Assembly: GCF_000747665.1 (NCBI RefSeq) | Contig: NZ_BBKT01000005.1 | Location: 1 to 64,000, forward strand | DNA length: 64,000 nt | Origin: Thermoanaerobacterium saccharolyticum | GTDB taxonomy: Bacteria; Bacillota; Thermoanaerobacteria; Thermoanaerobacterales; Thermoanaerobacteraceae | Direction: 5' to 3' | Shown: piece after piece, positions 37,837 through 47,805 of the stretch | How positions within the stretch are numbered: position 1 is the stretch's first letter | How the letters are laid out: every line of letters starts with the position of its first letter | The notes under the pieces: model-generated | The model's database searches: none | Seen by the model: only the letters and a program-made list of their open reading frames with translations | What the model was told of the DNA's origin: nothing | Made by a program: the position numbers and the translations under genes

Positions 37837-38684
37837 CAATAACGAAATACACCATCAAAGAGATGGTCAAAAAGCGTGCATTCCTCCTAATTGCAATACT
37901 TACAGTAGGATATCTTTTTATTTATGGCTATGGATTGAGTTTAGCTTTTCATAACAACAATCAGGTTGTAAACAATACGCCAAACATAGCTAAAATATTA
38001 CTCGAATCACAGCTTCTCTCAGCAGGGCTTTATTTTTCAAATTTTATAGTAGCATTTTTGATAGTACTTACATCCGTAGGTGCTGTGTCAGGCGATGTAG
38101 AAAGTGGTGCTATATATGCCTTACTGTATAAACCTCTAAAGAGGCATGAATACGTGCTTGGCAAATTTATAGGGCTTAGCATAATTATCACTGTATATAG
38201 CACATTGTTGTTTCTTTCAGTAATAGGACTTAATATCGCTTTTGGCACGAAAGTATACTTAGGATTAGGAAACGTCTTCCGTGCATTATTCTTTTTTGAC
38301 CTTGGTCCAGTAGTCCTTTTATCATTAGTAGTCGCCTCAAGTTCAATAATGTCAACTGTAAATACAGGTGTTTTAGCTGTCATGACATACGGCATCGCAA
38401 TGATAGGTGGCATTCTCGAACAAATGGGATCATTTTTCACAGATGCGACAAGTCAAGGTCTTTCAAATGTTGGTATTATCACAAGCTTAATTTTACCTAC
38501 AGATGTGATATTTAGAAAGATGAATGCAGAGCTTCTCACTCAAAATACAGGCTTAAGCTTTCTTGCCCAAGGGCCTTTTGGCGGTACTTCACAGCCAAGT
38601 CCTGCCATGTTTGTGTATATCGCCTTCTATATCTGTTTTTTGCTGTATTACGGAACAAGGAAATTTGAAAAAAGGGATTTGTGA
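37830..38684 (+). CDS. ABC-2 type permease
   Basis: 284 residues with six predicted membrane segments (for example FLLIAILTVGYLFIYGYGLS and LYFSNFIVAFLIVLTSVGAV). GDVESGAIYALLYKPLKRHEYVLGK is the cytosolic coupling region seen in ABC-2 permeases. It pairs with the overlapping ATPase gene. The substrate is unknown; sigma-linked exporters of this sort often handle antimicrobial or envelope stress. Confidence 0.9.
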   Translation: MLTITKYTIKEMVKKRAFLLIAILTVGYLFIYGYGLSLAFHNNNQVVNNTPNIAKILLESQLLSAGLYFSNFIVAFLIVLTSVGAVSGDVESGAIYALLYKPLKRHEYVLGKFIGLSIIITVYSTLLFLSVIGLNIAFGTKVYLGLGNVFRALFFFDLGPVVLLSLVVASSSIMSTVNTGVLAVMTYGIAMIGGILEQMGSFFTDATSQGLSNVGIITSLILPTDVIFRKMNAELLTQNTGLSFLAQGPFGGTSQPSPAMFVYIAFYICFLLYYGTRKFEKRDL

Positions 38685-38687
38685 TAA

Positions 38688-39632
38688 TTATAAAATCAAT
38701 CCCAGCCCTATAGCGATTATCTCTGAAATATTCATCATCAAAAAATTTTTGACAGACAGTGGAAACGTATCTTTCTTTGTCTGGGCTTTGTAAAATTTTC
38801 TTATATTTTTATTTACAGGCGCAAATGTCAACAATACAATAAGCCCCAATAAAGGCAGCACCTTTAAAATCACAAGAGCCACTATGTCGATGTATGAAAT
38901 ATAGTATAAAGCCTTAAATAATTTTAGGGCTTTTTCTTTTCCTATGTAAATAGGCAGTGTATAGCGCCTGTTTTCTAAATCGTCCTCAATATCGCATATG
39001 TTGTTTGCCAACATGATATTGGCAATCCCCATCACCGCCGGTAACGACATGAAGAAAATTTTTAGTACAACAAGCACATTAAACCATACATTCAAAATGC
39101 CATCGCTGTATGTAACATAAGCTATATTTTTATCGTATACATGGATAAAAACAGATAAAAATACAATCACAAATCCCATAAAAAAGCCTGAAAAAATCTC
39201 CCCTAATGGCATCCTGGATATAGGTATAGGTCCAAATGAATACAAAATGCCAACTGCAAATGACATCATGCCGATTAGAAGCACCACTAAGTTTGTACGC
39301 AAATACAGTGCAAATCCTGACACAGATGCTACAAGAAGAAGTACAACTATAGTTATTACAACAGTTGTCTCGGATAGATTGTCCCTTACAATTGCATTGT
39401 GCTTCTCATAATTATACCCGTAAGTTTTATTTGCCTTTTTATAATCCATATAATTATTAATTGCGGTAGTAACCATGTCAAACGATATGAGTGAAATAAA
39501 CATAATTAAGAAATTAACAACTTTGAATTCATGAAAAGCATACAGTGCATATACAGTTCCCAACATAAACGGTGTCACGCTGGCAGCCTTCGTCTGTATC
39601 TCAACTAATTTTAAAAAACTCCTTACTGTCAT
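38688..39632 (-). CDS. UbiA/MenA-like prenyltransferase
   Basis: 314 residues, about nine membrane helices. The first Asp-rich region is NNYMDYKKANKTYGYN, close to the NDxxDxxxD motif of 1,4-dihydroxy-2-naphthoate prenyltransferase; the second is NNICDIEDDLENRRYTLP. It transfers a polyprenyl chain to an aromatic acceptor. No other menaquinone genes are nearby, so the acceptor is open. The gene is convergent with the ABC permease gene (3 bp apart). Confidence 0.88.
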   Translation of the reverse strand: MTVRSFLKLVEIQTKAASVTPFMLGTVYALYAFHEFKVVNFLIMFISLISFDMVTTAINNYMDYKKANKTYGYNYEKHNAIVRDNLSETTVVITIVVLLLVASVSGFALYLRTNLVVLLIGMMSFAVGILYSFGPIPISRMPLGEIFSGFFMGFVIVFLSVFIHVYDKNIAYVTYSDGILNVWFNVLVVLKIFFMSLPAVMGIANIMLANNICDIEDDLENRRYTLPIYIGKEKALKLFKALYYISYIDIVALVILKVLPLLGLIVLLTFAPVNKNIRKFYKAQTKKDTFPLSVKNFLMMNISEIIAIGLGLIL

Positions 39633-39712
39633 ATTATTTCCACTTCCTCCTTTTTTCCTTTTGATTTTATTTTAACATCAAATCACAATTAAAAAAATAC
39701 CAACATTTCTAA

Positions 39713-40111
39713 TCATCTCAAATTTTTCAATCCATCCACACAATATCCATATCCTTTCCAAGTACAATTACGACATATATCATTCATAATATCCTCAGTC
39801 ATAAATAACTTTATATTGGTCGCAATCTCGCTATATTTCATGGATTCTCCGGGTCTTATTTGAATGACTTTGAGTACAGCATCATCCATCTCTTTAATGC
39901 TGTCTCTATGATGTTCATTTTTGCACACGCCAGATAAATTATTGGGGCATTTCTCGCAAATGTTATCCACACTATCCACAAGCTTTATCAACACATCATC
40001 GTCATTTTTAAGCTTTTCAACGACTTTATCCATGTTTTTGATAAATTCCTCATCATATCCCAATCCTTTAAAGCCTAACATACACAAAAGATGATGACCT
40101 CTTATAATCAT
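39713..40111 (-). CDS. DUF1284 domain protein
   Basis: 132 residues from ATG 40111. It begins IRGHHLLCMLGFKGLGYDEE and has paired cysteines (CEKCPN, C, CRNCTW), as in DUF1284 (PF06935), a probable iron-sulfur or zinc protein of unknown role. Upstream ATG codons up to 40231 read into the divergent DUF3787 gene and are rejected. Confidence 0.88.
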   Translation of the reverse strand: MIIRGHHLLCMLGFKGLGYDEEFIKNMDKVVEKLKNDDDVLIKLVDSVDNICEKCPNNLSGVCKNEHHRDSIKEMDDAVLKVIQIRPGESMKYSEIATNIKLFMTEDIMNDICRNCTWKGYGYCVDGLKNLR

Positions 40112-40183
40112 GTAAAAACCCCCTAAAATTTGCATAATAAAATAATACACAATGATTATACTACATTTTAAGGAGTTGATATT

Positions 40184-40345
40184 ATGATAAGAAAAAGCAA
40201 AAAATATTATAAAGAACCTATTGAAAAGCATGAAACAGCCTCATGGGCGAATATTAAAGAAAATGCCAGCAAGGCAAAAGTACCTATCCCAAATGAAATA
40301 GAAGTCATAAACGCAAAAGAATGGGTAGATGAAAACGAAAAGTAA
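40184..40345 (+). CDS. DUF3787 family small protein
   Basis: 53 residues, with AAGGAGTTGAT before ATG 40184. The segment KVPIPNEIEVINAKEWVDEN matches the DUF3787 family found in Clostridia. The stop codon is part of the stem of the following terminator. The function is unknown. Confidence 0.85.
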   Translation: MIRKSKKYYKEPIEKHETASWANIKENASKAKVPIPNEIEVINAKEWVDENEK

Positions 40346-40380
40346 AAGTATGGCCTCAGCAACCGAGGCCATACTTTTTA
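40344..40380. terminator. Bidirectional terminator between DUF3787 gene and PFOR gene
   Basis: AAAAGTATGGCCTC (40344-40357) and GAGGCCATACTTTT (40365-40378) make a 14-bp perfect stem with a 7-nt loop, with A and T tails. It overlaps the stop codons of both converging genes. Confidence 0.9.
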
Positions 40381-43300
40381 AAGTTGTGAAAGAGACTTGT
40401 AGATTTCAAATCTTTCTTTTGCGTCTTTTGAAGACTCATCATACAGCTTTTTCGCCAAATCTGGGAAAAGTGTTTCTAATGATGAATACCTTATTTCGCC
40501 TTTTAAGAAGTCTATGTAAGACGCTGTCGGTTCTTTCGAATCCAATGTAAATGGATTTTTCCCTTCGGCTTTAAGCTCTGGGTTGTACCTATAAAGATGC
40601 CAATACCCCGCATCGACAGCTTTTTTCTCTTCTCTAATGCTTGTACCCATTCCTGATTTTATCCCATGATTTATACATGGCGAGTAAGCGATTATAAGTG
40701 AAGGACCTTTATATTTCTCCGCTTCAGCAATTGCCCTCACCGTATGATTCATATTTGCACCCAAGGCAATCTGAGCCACATAGACGTATCCATAGCTCAT
40801 AGCCATTAATCCTAAGTCCTTCTTCTTTATTTTTTTGCCGGATGCTGCGAATTTTGCAATAGCCGCTGTAGGTGTAGATTTTGACGACTGACCTCCTGTA
40901 TTTGAGTAAACTTCAGTATCCAGCACAAGCACATTTACATCTTCTCCAGATGCCAACACATGATCCAGCCCTCCAAAACCTATATCATACGCCCACCCAT
41001 CACCACCTATTATCCAATGGGACTTCTTGACAAGGTAATCTTTCAGTCTGTATATCTCCTGTACTATTTTATTAGATTTTAAATTTTCACGGCTAATTAT
41101 ATTTATGATTTTACTTGATGCAAGTTGAGATGCTTCACCATCATCCTTATTGTTTAGCCATTCTACAAAAGCATTTTTCAATTCATCAGGTATCTGAGTT
41201 TTAAGCGCTTCAGAGATTAATTCCCCAAGCCTCTGCCTTATTTTCTTGTTTGCGAGATATATGCCATATCCGTACTCTGCATTGTCCTCAAAAAGAGAAT
41301 TTGCCCACGCAGGTCCTTTGCCTAAATCATTAGTGGTATATGGTATTGATGGTGCACTTCCGCCGTATATTGAAGAACACCCTGTAGCATTTGCTATTAT
41401 CATCCTATCGCCAAACAACTGCGTCAATAGCTTTATATAAGGAGTCTCTCCACAGCCAGGGCACGCTCCATTAAATTCAAAGAGAGGCTTAGAAAACTGG
41501 CTGCCTTTTAATGTAGTCTTTTCCATCACATTATCTTTTGGCTTAATCTTTACAGCAAACTCCCAATTGTCAACTTGATTTTCTATTTCTCCCTCTGCTG
41601 GCATCATCACAAGTGCCTTTCCAGGTGCTGGGCACACATCCGCACAGTTGCCACATCCTGTACAGTCTAAGGGACTTACCTGAATGCGATACTGAAATGC
41701 TTCAAGCCCTCTACCTACCGCTTTTTTGGTCTCAAAAGTAGGCGGTGCATTTCTCACTTCTTCATCGTTTAGCAAAAACGGCCTTATAACAGCGTGAGGA
41801 CATACCAATGAGCATTGGTTGCACTGTATGCATTTTTCTATCTGCCACTGCGGAATCATTACAGCTATGCCACGCTTCTCGTATGCTGTTGTTCCCAATG
41901 GAAATGTGCCGTCTTCCATGCCTGAAAAAGCACTTACAGGCAAATCATCGCCTTCATTTTTGGCCATAGGTTTTTGTATTTTGGTCAAAAATTCCGGTTC
42001 ATCCTTGACAAAATCTTCATTTTCGACGGCATTTTCCCATGAAGCGGGAACATTAACTTTTCGCAAAGACTCCAATGTCCTGTCAACAGCTTTAATATTC
42101 ATGTCGACTATGTTTTGCCCTTTGCTGCCGTAAGTCTTTTGTATAGATTCTTTTAAGTACCTAATGGCATCTTCAAATGGTATTATATTGATAAGCCTAA
42201 AAAACACCGTCTGCATTATCATGTTTATCCTACCGCCTAAGCCTACTTCTCTTGCAATAGATATGGCGTCAATTGTATAAAAATTTATCTTGTTTTTGGC
42301 AATGTATCTTTTCATAGATGCTGGAAGTTTTTCGTCAAGTTCTGATTCACTCCAAGGGCAGTTTAAGACAAAGGTTCCACCGTTTTTTAGTCCTTTTAAA
42401 ATGTCGTAGTTGTAAATAAAAGACTTGTTATGGCATGCTATATAATCGGCATGATACACAAGATAACTGGATTTTATAGGCTTCTGGCCAAATCTCAAAT
42501 GAGATATGGTAGTTCCTCCTGATTTTTTGCTATCATACTGAAAATAACCTTGCACATAAAGATTTGTATTATCACCGATTATCTTTATGGCTGATTTATT
42601 TGCACCAACTGTTCCATCTGAGCCCAAGCCATAAAATTTGCAGCTTACAGTTCCTTGCGGCACAGTTTCTATTAATCTGCCTGCATCTAAAGACGTCATC
42701 GTCACATCATCTTTTATTCCTATCGTAAATCTATCTATCGGATTGTACTTTTTAAGGTTTTCATACACTGCTATGATTTGCGATGGAGTCGTATCTTTTG
42801 AACCTAAACCGTATCTGCCTCCTACGATTATAGGCTTATCTTGTTTGCCAAAAAATGCTTTCACCACATCAAGGTATAAAGGTTCGCCGATAGACCCAGG
42901 CTCTTTTGTCCTGTCTAATACAGCTATCCTCTTGACTGTGCTTGGGACAGCATTTAAAAAGTGTTTTTCTGAAAACGGCCTGTAAAGCCTAACTTTTACA
43001 AGTCCAACTTTCTCGCCTAACCCCAAAAGATAATCAATCGTTTCCTCAATTGTCTCACATACAGAGCCCATCGCTACTATTACGTATTCAGCATCTTTTG
43101 CCCCGTAGTAGTCAAACAAATGATACTCCCTACATGTCAATTCTTTTATTTTCTCCATATAGAATGAAACTACATCTGGTACCTTTTCATAAAATTTATT
43201 TGCTGCTTCTCTTCCTTGAAAGTATATGTCAGGGTTCTGAGCAGTTCCTCTTACCACCGGGTGTTCAGAATTTAGCGCTCTATTCCTGAATTCATTTATT

Positions 43301-43896
43301 GCATCATAATCTACAAGCTTTTTTAGGTCCTCGTAATCAATCACTTCAATCTTTTTTATCTCGTGGGATGTCCTAAAACCGTCAAAGAAGTGCAAAAATG
43401 GCACTCTCGACTTAATTGCGCTAAGATGTGCAATACACCCTAAATCCATCACTTCTTGAACGCTGTTTGACGCAAGAAGTGCAAATCCTGTTTGCCTACA
43501 TGCCATCACATCCTGATGATCCCCAAAAATTGATAAGGCATGTGCTGCTATGGCACGGGCACTTACGTGAAAAACACCAGGCAAAAGCTCACCTGCAATT
43601 TTGTACATGTTTGGTATCATAAGAAGAAGACCTTGTGATGCTGTGTATGTAGTCGTCAGTGCACCTCCTTGCAGCGATCCATGTACCGCTCCTGCGGCAC
43701 CTGCTTCTGATTGCATCTCTACCACTTTAACCGTATCTCCAAAGATATTTTTTTTGCCATGTACAGACCATTCATCTACACTCTCCGCCATTGGCGACGA
43801 CGGAGTGATAGGATATATGGCAGCAACCTCTGTAAAAGCATATGATGCATACGCTGCAGCAGTATTTCCATCCATAGATTTCATTTCGACAGTCAT
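40378..43896 (-). CDS. nifJ: Pyruvate:ferredoxin (flavodoxin) oxidoreductase
   Basis: 1172 residues, single-chain type. It converts pyruvate and CoA to acetyl-CoA, CO2 and reduced ferredoxin, the main pyruvate-oxidising step in saccharolytic Clostridia. Domain order fits: N-terminal TPP pyrimidine-binding part (ITPSSPMAESVDEWS), core domain II, a 2x[4Fe-4S] ferredoxin domain (CIQCNQCSLVCPHA; CTGCGNCADVCPAPGKA), and the C-terminal TPP domain with the proximal cluster (GACPGCGETPY) and GDGWAYDIGFGGLDH. RBS GGAGGGTT is present. It is monocistronic. Confidence 0.97.
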   Translation of the reverse strand: MTVEMKSMDGNTAAAYASYAFTEVAAIYPITPSSPMAESVDEWSVHGKKNIFGDTVKVVEMQSEAGAAGAVHGSLQGGALTTTYTASQGLLLMIPNMYKIAGELLPGVFHVSARAIAAHALSIFGDHQDVMACRQTGFALLASNSVQEVMDLGCIAHLSAIKSRVPFLHFFDGFRTSHEIKKIEVIDYEDLKKLVDYDAINEFRNRALNSEHPVVRGTAQNPDIYFQGREAANKFYEKVPDVVSFYMEKIKELTCREYHLFDYYGAKDAEYVIVAMGSVCETIEETIDYLLGLGEKVGLVKVRLYRPFSEKHFLNAVPSTVKRIAVLDRTKEPGSIGEPLYLDVVKAFFGKQDKPIIVGGRYGLGSKDTTPSQIIAVYENLKKYNPIDRFTIGIKDDVTMTSLDAGRLIETVPQGTVSCKFYGLGSDGTVGANKSAIKIIGDNTNLYVQGYFQYDSKKSGGTTISHLRFGQKPIKSSYLVYHADYIACHNKSFIYNYDILKGLKNGGTFVLNCPWSESELDEKLPASMKRYIAKNKINFYTIDAISIAREVGLGGRINMIMQTVFFRLINIIPFEDAIRYLKESIQKTYGSKGQNIVDMNIKAVDRTLESLRKVNVPASWENAVENEDFVKDEPEFLTKIQKPMAKNEGDDLPVSAFSGMEDGTFPLGTTAYEKRGIAVMIPQWQIEKCIQCNQCSLVCPHAVIRPFLLNDEEVRNAPPTFETKKAVGRGLEAFQYRIQVSPLDCTGCGNCADVCPAPGKALVMMPAEGEIENQVDNWEFAVKIKPKDNVMEKTTLKGSQFSKPLFEFNGACPGCGETPYIKLLTQLFGDRMIIANATGCSSIYGGSAPSIPYTTNDLGKGPAWANSLFEDNAEYGYGIYLANKKIRQRLGELISEALKTQIPDELKNAFVEWLNNKDDGEASQLASSKIINIISRENLKSNKIVQEIYRLKDYLVKKSHWIIGGDGWAYDIGFGGLDHVLASGEDVNVLVLDTEVYSNTGGQSSKSTPTAAIAKFAASGKKIKKKDLGLMAMSYGYVYVAQIALGANMNHTVRAIAEAEKYKGPSLIIAYSPCINHGIKSGMGTSIREEKKAVDAGYWHLYRYNPELKAEGKNPFTLDSKEPTASYIDFLKGEIRYSSLETLFPDLAKKLYDESSKDAKERFEIYKSLSQL

Positions 43897-44041
43897 AAAT
43901 ATTTAACCCTCCTCGTTCAAATAAAACAATATTAAATTTTGCTAAAGTTAGTATTTCATAAAAAATGATTATCATACACATTACTGCCAGTTTGTTTATA
44001 AACTTAATACACTTTGATAGTACAATCTAAATTTTGTCATA

Positions 44042-44093
44042 TTGACAATCTTTTCATAGTAGAATATAATAAATAAAAATGAGTGAGCACTCA
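44042..44093 (+). promoter_or_regulatory. Promoter and TetR autoregulatory operator
   Basis: TTGACA (44042-44047), a 17-bp spacer and TATAAT (44065-44070) form a consensus promoter. The inverted repeat TGAGTG-AG-CACTCA (44080-44093) covers the transcription start, the normal place for a TetR-type operator, so the regulator probably represses its own efflux operon. Confidence 0.8.
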
Positions 44094-44108
44094 CTTGGAG
44101 GTGTATAA

Positions 44109-44726
44109 ATGAAAAAAGATGACATTTCAACAGAAGAAAAGATCATAAACGCGTCAATAGAACTTTTTAGCGAAAAAGGATTTGACAGCACAAAGACAAG
44201 CGAAATTGCCAAAAATGCAGGCGTCGCAGAAGGAACTATATTTAGGTACTTTAAAACAAAAAAAGATATACTTATGTCCATCGTCACAAAAGCAATCCAA
44301 TTTTTTTCTGAAAAGTTCATCGTATTGCCTTTAAATAAAGTTCTTCACTCTGAAAAACCAGAAGAAGAAATTCTCGCAGATTTACTGAAAGACAGGTATG
44401 AAATGATCTCAAAAAATTTTTCAATAATCAAAGTGATAGGCACAGAAGCATTGACAAAAGAAAAAATACGCGAAAAACTGGTGGAACACGTTGCAATAAA
44501 GACATTGGAAATAGGAGAAGAATTTTATCAGAATGGCATTGAAAAAGGCATATTTAGGGATTTGCCTCCACGTACTGTTGTCCGCTCGCTTTTTGGCTCT
44601 ATAATGATGCTTATAGCCGAACAGCAATTTTTCCCCGATGACAAAAAATCAAAAGATGTGGACAAAGAAATCAGCACAATCGTGGAGATCTTTATGAATG
44701 GCATAAAATCGAGAAAGGAGCAGTAG
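44109..44726 (+). CDS. TetR family transcriptional repressor
   Basis: 205 residues. The N-terminal HTH is IINASIELFSEKGFDSTKT, EIAKNAGVAEGTIFRYF, KTKKDILMSIV. The C-terminal domain is ligand-binding and variable. It is the first gene of an operon with an HlyD-type adaptor, an ABC ATPase and a permease, resembling YbhGFSR-like drug exporters with their TetR regulator. It starts 15 bp after its operator. Confidence 0.93.
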   Translation: MKKDDISTEEKIINASIELFSEKGFDSTKTSEIAKNAGVAEGTIFRYFKTKKDILMSIVTKAIQFFSEKFIVLPLNKVLHSEKPEEEILADLLKDRYEMISKNFSIIKVIGTEALTKEKIREKLVEHVAIKTLEIGEEFYQNGIEKGIFRDLPPRTVVRSLFGSIMMLIAEQQFFPDDKKSKDVDKEISTIVEIFMNGIKSRKEQ

Positions 44727-44729
44727 TCT

Positions 44730-45878
44730 ATGAAGCGTTTAATGGCGTTTATAGTATTATTAGCCATATCAATATTCATCGTTTCAGGATGTTCAAATAC
44801 AGCTTCAAATGAAAATGTATACTCTGGAACAATTGAATCAACAACGGTAAACGTTCAATCAGAAATTTCTGGGCGCGTGGAAACAGTTAAAGTACAAGAA
44901 GGAGATGCAGTAAAAAAAGGTCAGATATTAGCATACATAGATATAAAAGAATTACAAGACAAAGAAAAACAAGCAGAAGCTGCTGTAGAAGCTGCGCAAG
45001 CACAGTATAGTAATGCTAAAGATACTTATCTATTACAAGAAAAAGTAAATGAAGCTGATATTCAAGCAGCACAAGCATCTCTTAACCAAGCAACTGCACA
45101 ATATATCAAAGTAAAAAATGGCGCTCGTGCACAAGAAATAGAACAGGCAAAAGCCAAACTTGATGAGGCAAAAGTAGCACTCGATGTTGCAGAAAAGTCA
45201 TATCAACGGACAAGTCAGCTTCTCGAATCAGGTGCAGTATCGCAACAGACATTAGATGAAGTAAAGGCTAAGTATCAAGCTGCAATTGATGACGTTCATT
45301 ATGCCGAAGAAGCATTAAGTCTTATACAAGAAGGAGCACAGCCAGAGGACATTCAATCAGCAGCAGCGGCTGTTGAGCAAGCTAAGGCTGCAATTATGAA
45401 AGCTGAAGCAGGTAAGCTGCAAACAGCGACTGCTGGTGAAACAGTCAAGGTAGCCGAAGCAAACTTAAATGCTGCAAAAGCAGCTTTAGATGAGGTAAAA
45501 ACGAATATCGAAAATGCCACAATAAAAGCACCATGTGATGGAATTATAACAACCAAATATGTAGAAGAAGGTGAAATCATAACTTCTGGCGGAAGTATAG
45601 CTGAAATATCTGATCTAAGCAATCTTTGGATTAAAATATACGTCCCAGAAAAATACTTGTACAAAGTATCCCTTAATAAAGATGTTGCCATAAGCGTAAA
45701 CTCCATTAATAAGAAAATAAGCGGTAAAGTCGTGTACATCTCTCCAAATGGTGAATTTACACCCAAAAATGCTACTACAGAGTCTTCAAAAGAGGACATC
45801 GTATATGAGGTAAAAATACAAATAAAAGACAATGTTAAAGAATTAAAGCCTGGAATGCTGGCAGATGTGACTATATGA
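44730..45878 (+). CDS. HlyD-family efflux adaptor lipoprotein
   Basis: 382 residues. A lipoprotein signal (IVSGCSN, Cys21) anchors it outside the membrane. The biotinyl-lipoyl-like halves (VNVQSEISGRVETVKVQEGD; IKAPCDGIITTKYVEEGEII) flank a long Ala/Glu/Gln-rich coiled-coil hairpin (about 75-255). The membrane-fusion protein works with the ABC exporter encoded downstream; in a Gram-positive-type cell it may extend through the wall. Confidence 0.92.
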   Translation: MKRLMAFIVLLAISIFIVSGCSNTASNENVYSGTIESTTVNVQSEISGRVETVKVQEGDAVKKGQILAYIDIKELQDKEKQAEAAVEAAQAQYSNAKDTYLLQEKVNEADIQAAQASLNQATAQYIKVKNGARAQEIEQAKAKLDEAKVALDVAEKSYQRTSQLLESGAVSQQTLDEVKAKYQAAIDDVHYAEEALSLIQEGAQPEDIQSAAAAVEQAKAAIMKAEAGKLQTATAGETVKVAEANLNAAKAALDEVKTNIENATIKAPCDGIITTKYVEEGEIITSGGSIAEISDLSNLWIKIYVPEKYLYKVSLNKDVAISVNSINKKISGKVVYISPNGEFTPKNATTESSKEDIVYEVKIQIKDNVKELKPGMLADVTI

Positions 45879-45891
45879 TGAAGGTGATAAA

Positions 45892-46635
45892 ATGGACTAC
45901 GTCATAGAATTAAAAGATTTGACAAAGCGCTTTGGCAACATCACTGCCGTAGATAAACTTTCAATTAAAGTTCCGTCAGGCAAAATCTTCGGCCTATTAG
46001 GCCCAAATGGATCTGGAAAGTCAACAACGATACGAATGATATGTGGAATAATAAAACCCACATCTGGTCACGGCACAGTCATGGGCTTTGACATTGTAAA
46101 AGAAAGTGAAAAGATAAAAAAGTCCATCGGATACATGTCACAGAAATTTAGCCTTTATGAGGATTTAACTGTTAAGGAAAATATGGACTTTTACTCCAGT
46201 ATATATGGGCTTGACAAAAAAGAAAGAACCGAAAGAGAAAGAATCATAATCGACATGATGGAATTACATGACCGTGAAAACCAAATAGTCAGCACACTAT
46301 CGGGAGGGTGGAAGCAAAGGTTGTCTCTTGGATGTGCCCTTTTGCACAATCCTAAATTCATCATACTTGATGAACCAACATCAGGTGTAGACCCTGTCTC
46401 AAGGAGACTTTTCTGGAACACAATAAAAAAACTTACATCAGAAGGGCTATCTGTATTAGTCACAACACACTACATGGAAGAAGCTCAAGAAAGCGATTTT
46501 GTCGCATTTATGTTTAACGGCCATCTTTTGACGTTTGGCACACCTTCAGAAATCATCAAAGAAAACAATTCAAACAACCTCGAAGATGTCTTTATAAAAT
46601 ACGTCAATGAGCATGGTGGTATGGACAAATTGTAA
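45892..46635 (+). CDS. ABC transporter ATP-binding protein (drug efflux)
   Basis: 247 residues with Walker A GPNGSGKST, signature LSGGWKQRLSLGCALL, Walker B FIILDEPTSGVDP and the switch H (TTHYMEEA). It is close to YbhF-type ATPases of efflux systems. It lies 13 bp behind the adaptor gene; the permease gene follows after 16 bp. Confidence 0.94.
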   Translation: MDYVIELKDLTKRFGNITAVDKLSIKVPSGKIFGLLGPNGSGKSTTIRMICGIIKPTSGHGTVMGFDIVKESEKIKKSIGYMSQKFSLYEDLTVKENMDFYSSIYGLDKKERTERERIIIDMMELHDRENQIVSTLSGGWKQRLSLGCALLHNPKFIILDEPTSGVDPVSRRLFWNTIKKLTSEGLSVLVTTHYMEEAQESDFVAFMFNGHLLTFGTPSEIIKENNSNNLEDVFIKYVNEHGGMDKL

Positions 46636-46651
46636 TGAAAGGATAGTAGAT

Positions 46652-47776
46652 ATGAGTATTTCAAGGCTTTTTGCCATAATAAAAAAGGAATTTACACAGA
46701 TAAAGAGAGATAAACCAAGTTTAGTCATATCAATAGTGATGCCTCTTGCTATGCTTTTTCTCTTCGGATACGCCGTATCTACAGAAGTAGATCATATACC
46801 AATGGCAGTATTTGATCAAAGCAAGACGCAGGAAAGTCGGGACTTCATAAATGCATATAGAAATTCACTGTACTTCAACCCTGATTATTATGTAGATAAT
46901 ATTGATGAGCTCAACAACCTGCTTGATACAGGAATAGTAAAAGCTGGACTTATCATTCCACCAGATTTCTCACAATATAAAAACAAGATGACAAACGTAC
47001 TACTTAAAATTGACGGTTCCGATCCTACAACAGCACGGACTGCACTATCAAGCGGTATAATGGTATCTCAACACTTCTCAAACAAAAATACAGAGGAAGA
47101 ATTGTCTAAGAAAGGTATGCACATACCTAATATAGGCATAGACTTAAGTACAAAAGTCGAATACAACCCTGATTTAAACACATTGACATTTACCATACCT
47201 GGACTTTTAGGATTAGTAATGCAGAACATAACGATAATATTGACGGCTTTTGCCTTAGTAAGGGAAAAAGAAAAAGGCACAATGGAACAGCTTATTGTGA
47301 CGCCTATAAAGTCAGTAGAACTTATGATAGGAAAATTGATACCATATATTCTAATCGGATATACAGATTTTCTAATGGTTCTTGCCTTAAGCATTTATTG
47401 GTTCTGCGTTCCTGTAAATGGCAGCATATTTTTACTGCTTCTTTTAGGCTTTGACTTTATAATATGCGCTCTCGCTATAGGTATGCTTATATCAACAGCA
47501 GCAAAGACTCAGACGCAGGCAATGCAAGGCGCTTTCATGGTGCTTTTGCCTACAATAATTTTATCGGGGTTCATATTTCCGAGAGAGCAAATGCCTTCTG
47601 TCATAAGAGCTATAAGTGATGTAATTCCACTTACATATTTTCTTGATATATTGAGAGGAATAATAATAAAAGGAGTTAATGCAAATTTATTATTAAACCA
47701 AATCATAGTCATGACATCAATGGGATTTGCACTGCTTTTAATCGCCGTATTGCGATTCAGAAAGAGGCTTGATTGA
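46652..47776 (+). CDS. ABC-2 type permease (drug efflux)
   Basis: 374 residues from ATG 46652 (AAAGGATAG upstream). It begins RLFAIIKKEFTQIKRDKPSL, has one N-terminal membrane segment, a large external domain (about 45-180) and five C-terminal segments, with REKEKGTMEQLIVTPI as the coupling motif. It resembles YbhS/YbhR. Only one permease gene is present, so the exporter is probably a homodimer. Confidence 0.93.
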   Translation: MSISRLFAIIKKEFTQIKRDKPSLVISIVMPLAMLFLFGYAVSTEVDHIPMAVFDQSKTQESRDFINAYRNSLYFNPDYYVDNIDELNNLLDTGIVKAGLIIPPDFSQYKNKMTNVLLKIDGSDPTTARTALSSGIMVSQHFSNKNTEEELSKKGMHIPNIGIDLSTKVEYNPDLNTLTFTIPGLLGLVMQNITIILTAFALVREKEKGTMEQLIVTPIKSVELMIGKLIPYILIGYTDFLMVLALSIYWFCVPVNGSIFLLLLLGFDFIICALAIGMLISTAAKTQTQAMQGAFMVLLPTIILSGFIFPREQMPSVIRAISDVIPLTYFLDILRGIIIKGVNANLLLNQIIVMTSMGFALLLIAVLRFRKRLD

Positions 47777-47805
47777 TAAGCAAGTTACATTTTGAAATTT
47801 AGATA

